From NCBI GenBank assembly GCA_001792895.1, contig MARA01000005.1, forward strand, positions 1,612,001 to 1,676,000: a DNA stretch of 64,000 nucleotides. The letters are read 5' to 3'. Source of the stretch: Lentinus brumalis. Taxonomy: Eukaryota > Basidiomycota > Agaricomycetes > Polyporales > Polyporaceae. A model generated the notes under the pieces. It was not told where the DNA came from and did no database searches. It saw only the letters and a list, made by a program, of their open reading frames with translations. The translations under genes and the position numbers were made by a program. This document shows, piece after piece, positions 1 through 10,061 of this stretch; positions within the stretch are counted from its first letter, which is position 1; the number at the start of each line of letters is the position of its first letter.

Positions 1-1
1 C

Positions 2-325
2 TCCATGTATCCATGGTACGCGGACGCGCCCGTACCTCGACGACGAGGCTCGCGCCCGCCCAACTCGGTGGAGCAGGTGGTTCACCCGGAAACGGATGCT
101 GCAGGAGCTCATCATCGCGCCGCCCATCGCGCCCATCTTCCTGTCCAGGTAGTGGCAACGATGAGCGGCCTTGTGGACGTCAAAGAGGAGATTCGAGTCA
201 CCAGCGTCGAGGGACGTTCTGACACATCGCAGGTTGCTCGAGCAGGGCAGCGTCGCGAGGATGATCTGGGCCGCTCACCGGAGAACATGCTGCCTGGAGG
301 GTGGGGCGTATTGTAACTGCCTACA
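2..325 (+). pseudogene. HET-domain gene relic (3' part of HET domain, frameshifted)
   Basis: Pieces of a HET domain can be read in different frames. SMYPWYADA at 2-28 matches SMYDWYAAA of the intact HET gene downstream. SRWFTRKRMLQELI follows in another frame, where the intact gene has SRWFTRGWTLQELI. DVLTHRRLLEQGSVARMIWA follows near 195-275, where the intact gene has AILTHARPLDSVSVARRMSWA. There are two in-frame stops shortly after the second block and at least one frame change, so this is not a working gene. The upstream part would lie outside the window. Decay is too extensive to be explained by the single-base losses seen elsewhere here. Confidence 0.85.
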
Positions 326-1219
326 TCTCGTTCAGCCCGCCCCGCGGTACTTACACGGTCCTGTTCCGGTGCTGCTCGAGAGGTGCTCGCCCCCGTCGTT
401 GATGGGGCGTTCGTGCGATGGCCTCCTCCACATCACGGCTTTTCTGTGCTCCTCCAGTCGAAGGAGGAGTGCCTTTGTATTCATCTGCGGCCATGTGCTG
501 TGAACTTTCAACTCATGCCTGTGCCCCTCTGTGGATGCTGTTGTGGACGGGATCTTCCGTTCTGTCGGCAAGGCTCACCGAGACTCACCGGCGTGGATAA
601 GTCGTTGAACTGAGCCGCAGAGGTACGTTTGATAGTGCGTGCTTAGAAGCCCGTCTCGAAGAAGTTTCGCTGAGCGAGTATAGCGGTCACCCTGAGTGCC
701 TGGTAGCGGACAGTGACCATGGACACATGTACTAAGTATGCAGGACATCAGTATACAGAGAATCTGACCGGATAAGTAGTGCCAAGGGACTCCGCTGCTA
801 CAATGTACTATATAGAGCGGGAGTCAACTACGATGATTCATAAGGTTACCTCCGTTGTCCGGGAGGTTTGCAGTAAGTAGTTCAAAGAATGATGCCCTTG
901 TATTCCTAGTCCGCGTTAACCGCAGTTATTGAGGCGATGCACTGATGGGCCAACAGGCGCTCCCAGACTGAGTTGACCTGATCCATCGTGTGCCAAGGAG
1001 CTTGCACGGTAGGTAAGCCCACGAGTTGACGTTTGAACTACCTGGAGAGCTGATGCGAGTCACATACATAGGCGTGTGACTGCACTAGAGTCGTCGGAGC
1101 CTCGGGCTTGGCGATATGTGACCAGTGATACAACAAGAACGAGATCGCACTGCGGTGGTACTGTGGTAGTACGTACGCCAGCACGACTCCCACAGGCTGA
1201 TGCTCGTACTTACTAAGGC
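326..1219. other. Intergenic, nothing recognised
   Basis: Between the HET relic and the intact HET gene. Only short overlapping ORFs in conflicting frames are present, and I see no repeat, RNA gene or domain. Confidence 0.6.
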
Positions 1220-3100
1220 ATGTCCGTGCAGCTCATGTGGCTCCTTGACACATCCTCTGGGACTTTCCTCCACGTTGACCGGCCCCGCGAGCACCGATAT
1301 GCTGCCCTATCCCACGTCTGGCGTTCCGGCGGCGAGCTATCTTTCCGGGATCTCAAAGCTTTGCAACTCGACGCCGAGAAGAAGCGGTCCAGCATCAGAC
1401 GCAGACTGCTCCGGCACAAGGGATCTGACGACTCCGTCCTGTCGAATGCCTCGGACAAGATCAGAGATTGCTGCGCGCTCGCGCGTAGACATGGGTACCG
1501 CTGGGTATGGATCGACTCGTGTTGCATAGACAAGTCCAGCAGCGAGGAGCTTTCCGAAGCTATCAACTCGATGTACGACTGGTACGCCGCGGCCGACATT
1601 TGCTTCGCCTTCCTGGACGATGTCGGCGACGACCACGATCCGCGTCTCAAGGACTCCAGATTCCGTCGCAGCAGATGGTTCACTCGTGGATGGACGTTGC
1701 AGGAGCTCATTGCTCCGGCTGTCATCGTGTTCGTGTCGCAGACATGGCGTCTGATAGGCACGAAGGCGGACCTTGGGGACCTCGTTGAGGAGATCACTGG
1801 GGTGGACCGCGCTATCCTTACTCATGCGAGACCCCTCGATTCGGTCAGCGTTGCGCGGCGTATGTCGTGGGCTGCGAAACGTAACACCACGCGGGAGGAA
1901 GACCGGGCCTACTCGCTCATGGGCATCTTTGGTGTCAACATGCCGACCATCTATGGAGAAGGTGCAAACGCGTTCATACGGCTTCAAGAAGAGATTCTCA
2001 AGCACGTACCTGATCAAAGCATCTTCCTCTGGGGTCCTATTCTCCACGACGACGAGGTCCTATACCGGAACTTGGACCCAGAGCGTACCAACGACGACAG
2101 CCGGTACTGGCAGTCACGGAACCTCTTCGCGTGGTCCCCGGATGCGTTTATCAGCTCTAAGAATATCGCTTCTATCCCTTTGGAAGCGTTCGAATGCAGG
2201 ATTGGGATCCGTTCCGCACTCACGGAGTTTGCAGTCACCAGCCAAGGTATACGCACTCGCCTTCCCATCATCCCCCTTCATCATGGAGCGGATAAGACGA
2301 CGTTCCTTGCCGTTTTGGCTTGTCAGGACGCCGAGGGACGCCTACTTGCCCTACTTCTCTACCCCCAACGAGAAGGCTCGAGTCGCTACTATGTCGGGCA
2401 CTACGTCGGACGTCCTCAAGTTCCGCGTTATGCGTACTTCCGGGCAGTTGCTTTGCGTTCCGCCGACGTACTGCGCAGCATTCAGGTTCAGGATCTGTGC
2501 ATTCCCTATCGCCAGTCATCACTGGTCCCCCGTTCCCCGATCAACGCTGCATCACCGCCGAGTTTCAGATGCCCATGCGACATCGTGATTCCCGGATGGG
2601 TCGTAGGCCGGCTGCGTCAAGACGGATTCAATACGACGATGACAGCAAGTGGCGAAGGAGATTACGTCCTCCGCATCACAGACACAACAGCTCCATTCGA
2701 GTGCGTTCTCGTGCTCAGTGGTCCCAACGAGACCATCCAGATCCTCATGTGGAGATGCTCCTGCTTGGGACGTTTCCTATGTGTATCTGTGAGATGCACA
2801 GAAACGCCGGGATTCAGACGAGCCGGATCCTCAGTGTCAGCGGGAGAGACCGTGGTCGAGCCGGATCCCGGGTTGATGTCATCTTCAGGGAAGACCCAGC
2901 GCGTGGGCGTGTCTCCTGCCGAGAACGTCTCTCGCTGTCCCACCGGGCACGTCGCAACTTGGCAGGAGGGAGGGAAGAATTTCGCCTACCGCGATCGTCA
3001 ACTCCGACTGGCGTTCAGCACCTGGTTTACGCGTCAGGACGTGTATACTTTAGAGATGTACCTGGACTCGATCAAGAACGATGTTCGGCAGTACGAATGA
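1220..3100 (+). CDS. HET (heterokaryon incompatibility) domain protein
   Basis: Intronless gene for 626 residues. The HET domain fills roughly residues 27-260. YAALSHVW at about residue 27 is the first hallmark, followed by YRWVWIDSCCIDK, SRWFTRGWTLQELIAP, SVARRMSWAAKRNTTREEDR and AYSLMGIFGVNMPTIYGEG. HET proteins act in nonself recognition and programmed cell death after hyphal fusion, mostly known from ascomycetes; the family is also expanded in basidiomycetes, where functions are largely untested. The C-terminal 350 residues show no domain I recognise. A decayed copy of the same domain lies about 900 bp upstream, so this is a small HET locus. No neighbour obviously partners with it. Confidence 0.93.
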   Translation: MSVQLMWLLDTSSGTFLHVDRPREHRYAALSHVWRSGGELSFRDLKALQLDAEKKRSSIRRRLLRHKGSDDSVLSNASDKIRDCCALARRHGYRWVWIDSCCIDKSSSEELSEAINSMYDWYAAADICFAFLDDVGDDHDPRLKDSRFRRSRWFTRGWTLQELIAPAVIVFVSQTWRLIGTKADLGDLVEEITGVDRAILTHARPLDSVSVARRMSWAAKRNTTREEDRAYSLMGIFGVNMPTIYGEGANAFIRLQEEILKHVPDQSIFLWGPILHDDEVLYRNLDPERTNDDSRYWQSRNLFAWSPDAFISSKNIASIPLEAFECRIGIRSALTEFAVTSQGIRTRLPIIPLHHGADKTTFLAVLACQDAEGRLLALLLYPQREGSSRYYVGHYVGRPQVPRYAYFRAVALRSADVLRSIQVQDLCIPYRQSSLVPRSPINAASPPSFRCPCDIVIPGWVVGRLRQDGFNTTMTASGEGDYVLRITDTTAPFECVLVLSGPNETIQILMWRCSCLGRFLCVSVRCTETPGFRRAGSSVSAGETVVEPDPGLMSSSGKTQRVGVSPAENVSRCPTGHVATWQEGGKNFAYRDRQLRLAFSTWFTRQDVYTLEMYLDSIKNDVRQYE

Positions 3101-3996
3101 CACGGACATGATACGTAACGGATGTCGTCCACACAACCACGATGGGACCGGAGCGCTCCCAAGATACAGAGAAGAGAATGGAAGGTCGGGAGAGCATGAG
3201 ATGTTGGGTGTGCTCATGGACACTGCCTTTGTGCGGTTAACCTTGATGCGTCCCTGAATTCCTTGTCATCCTGCACGCCGCACCCGGGTGGGGGTGGACA
3301 GTGCTCCGTCCTGATGGGCAACGTGCGGCGAATGTTCCCTGGAACCCGGGAATTATTCGCGCCATTTGTGCGTCTGCGGCCCGACGGACCATGCATACAT
3401 TCTTTGTGTGAACGCCATGCTGCGCTTCGCGTATCCCTTGGACAGACGCATGCCAAACAATGGTACTGTACACCACGTTCCTGAGGGCACCTTCCATTGG
3501 GAAATCAGTCCAGCCGGAAAGTTAATCTGCATGTACATATGGCTGACTTCGGCAGAAGGCATGCTGAAAGTGATGATAAAATCCCAACCTTGAGAGAACA
3601 ATAACATCGGCTGTGCCCCCAGTGGACCTGAGCACGATGATGCACCGCGGTTCGACGTCAGCGGTTGAATGGCACCTGGTAAGATCAGATCCTAACGTTG
3701 ACGGAGATATCCCCATGGTCGCTTTGAAGGCAAAGTGTAACGTCAGGGCGTTCCCGGCGGTGTCGAAGCCAAGTCAGGCCAAGATGAGTGGTTGGTTTGC
3801 AGTCGGCGAGGTTAAAGCGGCGGAGGAAACCGCGAGCTAGACGCCTGCCTGTGAGACGCTCGTGAGGCACGGCTGAGGTAAGCGCTACGTGCCATTACAG
3901 ACTTCCAGCGAGCGTAGCTTTTCCTTCAGTGTTCTCACTCACCTCCTCTTCGTCTCTGTCCTGTCTTTCCCTCTTCCCTCGTCACCGGTGACCACG
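3101..3996. other. Intergenic, nothing recognised
   Basis: Between the HET gene and TIM23. Short ORFs on both strands have no family resemblance. The last 90 bases are pyrimidine-rich, as expected for a 5' leader of TIM23. Confidence 0.55.
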
Positions 3997-4882
3997 ATGG
4001 CCGGTTCAGCAGACAAGATCGACTACTCGTTGCTCAAGGACGACAAAATGGATGACGCGCCCACCTCTGGCACCGACCTGCTCCTCGGCTCGCTCGATCC
4101 GTCAAAACTCCATCCACTGGCTGGCATAGAAGACAAGCTCGACTACCTGCTCCTGGACGATGACAAAACGACTGACCTTCCGGGAGCTGGGACCGCGATT
4201 CCCTCCCGAGGTTGGAGTGACGACTTGTGTTATGGCACGGGAACTATGTACCTAAGTGGTTCGTACTCTATATCGGCGTTTCACAACCATCCTCCCTTCC
4301 ACCGCCGTTCTGCTTCGAAGTCGAGGCGTGCACGATCATGCTAGTTTGACCGCACGTCACTCGAGTTCGTCACACCTTATCTCCTCTTATTGTTTTGCAC
4401 CATCACATGCTCACGCCATCTCGCCAGGGCTCGCCCTTGGCGGCGTATGGGGACTGCGCGAGGGCGCACGAAAGCCTTTGGCGGTGTCCAATGCTCGTCT
4501 AAGGATCAACAGCATCCTGAACTCGATCACCCGCCGAGGCACCTTCATAGGAAACTCCGCCGGCTGTCTCGGTGCGAAACCTTCTACCTCTGACGTCTTT
4601 CGCTTACCACTGATCGCCGTCATGCAGCTCTCGTCTACAATGCATTTAATTCCTCGATAGACCATTTCCGGGGCGTACACGACACGTACGGGAGCATGGC
4701 TGCCGGGGCACTGACCGGCGCTCTTTATAAGTCAACTGGTGCGCCTTCTTGGTTTGCTTCTCCGCGTGCACCCGTTCTTATTGTCTTGCAACGTTCTAGC
4801 CGGTGTGAAGCCTGCGCTTGCCGCGGCCACGGTCATCTCAGGGGCAGCCGGTATCTGGAGTTATGTGAAGCGGAACATCTAG
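3997..4882 (+). CDS. TIM23: Mitochondrial inner-membrane translocase subunit Tim23
   Basis: Four exons (3997-4258, 4428-4571, 4628-4738, 4800-4882) join to 199 residues. The conserved core DLPGAGTAIPSRGWSDDLCY leads into the Tim17/22/23 membrane domain: LALGGVWGLREG, then RINSILNSITRRGTFIGNSAG, then GSMAAGALTGALYKST, ending VKRNI. Tim23 forms the presequence import channel of the inner membrane with Tim17 and Tim50. The N-terminus is short, with two similar KIDYSLLKDDK / KLDYLLLDDDK repeats. The ATG at 3997 was chosen because it gives the usual acidic start; an in-frame open stretch upstream is pyrimidine-rich leader. The first intron (169 nt) is longer than most here. Confidence 0.95.
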
Positions 4883-5737
4883 TATATTTCTTGTATAATT
4901 TACCGTACGCTAATCGCTTGTGAGTCATCGTCCCCGCTTTCCATCCATGCTCGCGACTGTCTGCTGTTAAGTTTAGACGACCTCCCGCCTCGGGACGGAC
5001 GTGGCCATTCAGTTGGTACCAGCGCCATTGACTTGACATAACCTCTTGCGACTCGGTCCCTGGGATCGGAAGAACCCTACATCGATCAGTCATGGCAAGA
5101 TTTCCAGCTCTCCCCAGTATTTATGTCCGTGTCTGGATGTGGCTAAGCCGCTCCCTCCGTGTGCTGACGTACCACGCACCGGGCCTCTTGGAGCCTCCTC
5201 TGAATGACCGGTCTGACCGAGGACGCCCGCGCGACCCTTCCCTAAAGCGCTGCGAGTGTCCGACAGTCTCAAAAGGCGGCCAGTACGTGACACTGTTCGG
5301 AGAGTCCCCGCAGGACTTAGCTTCCCCTCTGCAGTGCACGCATGGTGCGTGTGCTGTCCTCTTCTGACCCTCTACAACACATCACTTGACTATGAAATCA
5401 CTACTTTGAATTCTAGCTTGCCGAGTCGCTCCATCTCGACCGCTGTGCCTCCTCGGAGGTTCTGGGCAACGGTACCGCTCACTCCCGCGTGCATGCAGTG
5501 TCGCCCAAGGACCGGAGCAAGCTCTCGATCAATTTTCTGAGTGGTAGTACTCCGCGTGCGGACGCGGATCCGTACCCCAGACACCAATCTTCCCCTCTGT
5601 CCCGTCGTGCCCGCGGTGTGAATAGACCCGACACAGCGCGAAACAACGCCGACGATGTCGAGGTGGCAGCGGCAGAAGCCTCCAACGGCCAGGCAAGGTG
5701 CTGTATCGCCCTTGCAGGCTGTCACGCCACGAAACTG
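4883..5737. other. Intergenic, nothing recognised
   Basis: Between TIM23 and the velvet gene. Several small ORFs overlap in different frames, none with a recognisable domain. It could hold a long velvet promoter or leader. Confidence 0.5.
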
Positions 5738-6530
5738 ATGACCACGCAACCAGGACATTCCGGCTCGAGATCGTGCAGCACCCAGACCGCACTGCAGAGT
5801 TTGGGGCGTCGACGCTCACGCGGCTGCCTCTCGCGCCCCCGTTGATAGCGCAGCTCGTCATGCGCGATTCGGCGGGACGAATCATCATTGAGTGAGTATG
5901 TTTGGAGGCGCTTGAGGTTAATGGTTATCGGCTCAAATTTACTGTTTGGCAGTGAGATGGAGCTGCCGTTCTTGGTCGCCCAATTGTCTCTACTCACCTC
6001 GGATGGATCCGCGCCCATGGACTACGTTACGGACGGCGAGGGCCGAAGCACCCACGAAAGGCTGCTTTACGGCAATCTGGTGTCGTCTCCGCACCTCCTC
6101 CGCAACTTACAAGGCCGGAGAGGGGTTTACTTCATGTATCCGGATGTTGGCGTCAGGCAGAGAGGCCGTTTCGTGATGAAGGTCACATTGATCAGGTTGC
6201 CACGGTGCGTGTGCACTGTGCTGCGACTCCTCGCCGATCGACGCTGATGATGTACTAGCATGGACGACCCCTCTGCGCTCGCCAACCATGGCGGAGGCAC
6301 AATTTTGACGGAGGCACGCTCTCTGCCGTTCGACGTCTACCCATACCGAGACTACGTCGCACCTGGTGAGAGCTCGCTGCCTTCGCCGGGTCAGGGACAG
6401 CGAAACTCAAGGCGCTCCTCGTTCTCTCGCAGCGCAAACACCATTGACGCAGTACTTCCTGCAACAGGGTGCCCGAATGTACGCGTTTGCTACTCAGATT
6501 CGATTTGCCCGAGGCCCCACGCTGAGTTGA
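5738..6530 (+). CDS. Velvet-domain transcription regulator (one base missing in exon 1)
   Basis: Exons 5738-5891, 5953-6204, 6259-6365 and 6433-6530 give about 203 residues, nearly all velvet domain. FRLEIVQHPDRTAEFG is followed by LAPPLIAQLVM, then GNLVSSPHLLRNLQG, GVYFMYPDVGVRQRGRFVMK, and TPLTQYFLQQGARMYAFATQ near the end. Velvet proteins are fungal regulators with an NF-kB-like fold that control development and secondary metabolism. The start codon ATG at 5738 (MTTQPG) is out of frame with the rest unless one base is added near the GG at 5753-5754; no splice site explains the shift. Four exons and a very short N-terminus suggest a VosA/VelC-like short form; the exact subfamily is not certain. 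Confidence 0.85.
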
Positions 6531-7384
6531 TCGTTCCCATCAAGGATTCCGCCTCCTCCCCGCGCTCTCTAACCCTCGAGACCAAAATGCTAACCCTTAT
6601 GACGCCACGCACCCGAGATCGGCGTGCTATGATTTGTTTGTACCCGTCGACCGATCCCGGGTCTTGTTCTCCTTGAGCGCTCCCGCATACTGCTCCGGTA
6701 TTGTTCCTCGCACGATGTTGTTTTCTTGATGACGCGTTTACGGCTGTTCTGTTCGTTCGTTCTACACTAATACCCTTGGACGTGGTCCACGCGAGTCATC
6801 TGTTGTATACCAAGGCTACCCTTGTCGTATAGAGTAATTCCGTACCGCCTGTGCTGTCGCATTCAATGCTAGGACTTAAAGTGTATGATTGTTGCTGTAG
6901 GTGTGCTGTTATTCTAATCTCCCGACGGGGACTTCTTGGACAACCTCCCGCAACCTACCCTCTGCTAGGGGTCCTACAGTCGATACCGCTCATCCCGACG
7001 CATGTTGTATGCATGCACGCGCAGTTAGCTTCGCGGACAGGCCGTGCGAGAAGCGCCGTGAAGCTGTACGGTCGCTCCGGTCTTTCGCCAGAGCGACCAA
7101 GAAAAGTATGGACGCAACACTGCCCCGCTGCTGCGCGTTTATATTCCGCAGCGCCTGCGCCGTCCGTGCTGTTCTACAGGATCGCTCAGCCTTTCGAAGA
7201 GCCTGCAGTGGACGAGGGCATTGGTCAGAGACTGGATGTAAGAAGGACCCGCCGCTCGGCGAGAGTGTCCTGCCGCCTGCTGGGCGGTGGCCCCTGCGTC
7301 ACGTGCAGCGCGGCCCGACTATTATAAGCACTCGTTGCATCGCTGCGACCTCCCTTCTCGCACACCTTCTCGCACACTACCATC
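6531..7384. other. Intergenic, probable CYSTM promoter
   Basis: No gene recognised between the velvet gene and the CYSTM gene. The end of the stretch contains a TATA-like motif, annotated separately. Confidence 0.5.
7320..7328 (+). promoter_or_regulatory. TATA-like box of the CYSTM gene
   Basis: TATTATAAG lies about 60 bases before the ATG at 7385, at a plausible distance for a core promoter. Position and composition are the only evidence. Confidence 0.45.
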
Positions 7385-7868
7385 ATGTCGGCCAAAGATT
7401 ACTACGGAGGCGGCCAGCCACAAGGACAATACTACCCCCCTCAGGGTGAGTGCTGCCTCCGCATGCAAGGCGAGCAGGGGTGTCGAATGACGTTATTGCG
7501 ACAGGACCTCCTCCCGGTCAGGGCGGTTACTTCTCTCAGCCTCAGCAGCCACAGCAGGCCTATGGCGGATATCCCCAGCAGCAGCAGTACGGCCAACCCG
7601 GATATGGTCAGCAATACCAGCCTCAACCTCCCCCACAGACGGTCTATGTGTGCGTAGAGATCATACCGGACATGGAGGGGCGCACTGACGGCGGTTGTAC
7701 AGACAACAGCAGGACAAGGGTGGAGGTGGCGGATGCATGGCATGTCTAGCTGGAATGTGTTTGTGCTGTTGTGCTGAAGGTACGTGGTTGTGCATGAAGA
7801 ATGTGCTCAGGAGCTGACAGATGTGGCGTTTGTGCGCTGTAGAACTGTGCTGCGACTGCTTGTTCTGA
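7385..7868 (+). CDS. CYSTM cysteine-rich membrane-module protein
   Basis: Four small exons (7385-7445, 7505-7649, 7703-7779, 7843-7868) give about 102 residues. The N-terminal two thirds are Gly/Pro/Gln/Tyr-rich (MSAKDYYGGGQPQGQYYPPQ, several QPQQ and QPGYGQQY units). The end is the CYSTM module GCMACLAGMCLCCCAEELCC followed by DCLF. CYSTM proteins are tail-anchored stress-tolerance peptides found across eukaryotes; the cysteine stretch is thought to act in the membrane. The last exon is only 26 nt. The role in this fungus is inference from the family. Confidence 0.88.
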
Positions 7869-8316
7869 GGGTCGTACGACTTGCATACGCCACGCGGCCT
7901 GCGTTCCCTCGAGGTTCTTGAGTTCTGTTCTGTGTATGTCCCTTTATGTAAACTAGGACACGTCACGCCTTACTACTGCATATTCCCCTGAGTCTGGATT
8001 TTCTTCTGAATTTGATTGCATGATTCTTGGAACGAGACGGGTGCGTGTGGTTCACCGAACGAAAGGCGTGACTGTCTGGCGCAGACGGGCGAGAAGACTA
8101 TGAGGTATGTAGTGAACGACGTGAGTGCGTCAGGAGCGCTCTCGGCCTGGGCGGTCGGTCTGTGGCCGGAGCTGGGCCGGACACAAAATGGCGGGCTGTG
8201 ATTTGTCGGGAGAGGATCCGGGATGACCCGGGGCAGGCGAGTGGAGGAGAGGCGCCGGCGAGAGTTGCCTCTCGAATATCCGCGTCGACGACGACAGACC
8301 TGTACTCATCTCCAAA
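7869..8316. other. Intergenic, probable CYT1 promoter
   Basis: No gene seen. It should hold the 3' end of the CYSTM transcript and the cytochrome c1 promoter. Confidence 0.5.
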
Positions 8317-9657
8317 ATGCTTGCGAGGCTGCCCGCGGGTGCCCTGAAGAACGTCGCCGCCCTCAGCGGGGCTCGCTCGACGTCCCTCAACGCCGCACGC
8401 TCCCTTCCCGTCCGTGTGCTCTCCTCTTCGTCCCCCAGTGACGCGCTAACGACTCAAACAGCGTGTCCGTTTTGCCTCCTCCTCCGCCTCATCTTCTTCC
8501 GCGTTTGAGGTACGATTGATCCATCCATACTGCTATCTGAACCGGCCTCAAGTCTGAGAACGCGACCCGTAGTCCTTCACGAACTCCCGCGTAACTCTAG
8601 CCTCCGCGACTCTGTTGACTGTCGGTTCCATCGCATGGTACGCGAACCTCTACGGCACCCTCCCCTTCATTGGCGAGGTACACGCCAACTCTCCTGCCGA
8701 GGAGGGTCTCCACCCCGCCCAGTACCCATGGTCCCACGGAGGCCTGTTGGACTCCTTTGATCACGCCAGGTAGCTACCGTCCCTTTGCGTCACATACACT
8801 CGCGCGTGTCTGATGCGCCCGCCCAGCATTCGGAGAGGGTACCAGGTATACCGCGAGGTCTGCGCTGCGTGCCACTCCTTGGATCGCATCGCCTGGCGCA
8901 ATCTTGTTGGTGTCTCCCATACCGTCGACGAGGTCAAGGCTATGGCCGAGGAGGTCGAGTACGAGGACGGCCCCAACGACCAGGGCGAGATGTTCCAGCG
9001 CCCGGGAAAGCTTTCCGACTACTTGCCCCCGCCCTACCCCAATGAAGAGGCCGCGCGTGCGAGCAACCAGGGTGCCCTCCCTCCCGATTTGAGCCTCATC
9101 GTGAAGGCCCGCCACGGTGGTGCCGTACGTCTTCTACTACCACGTTTCTTGGCTCCGAGACTCACGCAGGATGCTTTCGGACAGGACTACATCTTCTCTC
9201 TCCTCACTGGTTACAGGGATCCCCCTGCTGGCTTCGAGATCCGTGAAGGCATGAACTACAACCCTTACTTCCCCGGCAACGCCATCTCCATGGCTCGTGT
9301 CCTGTTCGATGGCCTCGTCGAATACGACGATGGTGAGCGCAGACATGTCAGAACCAGATGAAACAAGCTCGACTGATGCGTCAATCACAGGCACCCCCGC
9401 CACCACTTCGCAGATGGCCAAGGACGTCGTGACCTTCCTGAACTGGGCAGCGGAGCCCGAGCATGATGAGCGGAAGAAGGCCGGTCTGAAGGCTGTCATC
9501 CTGTTCTCTGCTTTGACCGCCATCTCCCTATACGTCAAGCGCCACAAGTGGTCTATCATCAAGTCGAGGAAGATCCGTGAGTTCTAGCCCCCCTCGCGTT
9601 CTTTGTGGGCGTTGCTCATCGTCATCATTAGAGTACAACCCGCCCTCGTCGCACTGA
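8317..9657 (+). CDS. CYT1: Cytochrome c1, heme protein of respiratory complex III
   Basis: Seven exons (8317-8415, 8462-8509, 8573-8769, 8827-9124, 9185-9332, 9391-9576, 9632-9657) give about 333 residues. An Arg/Ser-rich presequence ([16 protein letters not shown]) is followed by a hydrophobic sorting segment. The heme motif CAACH is in [15 protein letters not shown]. Other marks are [40 protein letters not shown] and [20 protein letters not shown]. The C-terminal anchor and tail read [18 protein letters not shown], which needs the last intron; reading through it would end earlier at a TAG (9585-9587). The acceptor of intron 4 could also be at 9169, which would add five residues. The donor of intron 1 is uncertain by two codons. 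Confidence 0.95.
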
Positions 9658-10061
9658 AGGCTAGAGTAGAGTACAGAACACGCCTGGAGGTCGTTGGGGA
9701 TGTCCTTGTGCATAGTCCCAATCCAATCGGACCGCACATTCTGCCTATTATTGTGGATGCCTCGGCGATGCGTAGCGTTAAACCAGTAATTCCAAGTAAT
9801 GGACCTAGACTTCATTGGCGTAGAAAGAGTACAGACTCTCGAGGACTGGACAAATGAGGTCACTCGCCATAAATAATTGTGAAACAAATGCATCCGAGCT
9901 GCCAAATGCGGTTGTGTCACCAAACTCTCCGACGCTGTTTCGCTCTCGCTCTCGAACTCGACACCGTGACCATATCCTCCTTGCCAACACGCGTCTTCGT
10001 CGTCTGTGGTCTCATCTCATACAGCCTGTAACCTGCGGTCGACTCATCAGCTTCGCCACCG
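9658..10061. other. Intergenic, nothing recognised
   Basis: Spacer between CYT1 and the THP3-like gene. No gene or repeat noticed. Confidence 0.5.

Noticed and set aside
5655..5700. Upstream starts for the velvet gene (ATG 5655, GTG 5698)
   Set aside because: Neither gives a family-like N-terminus without an impossible 20-nt intron; ATG 5738 with one missing base gives a typical start.
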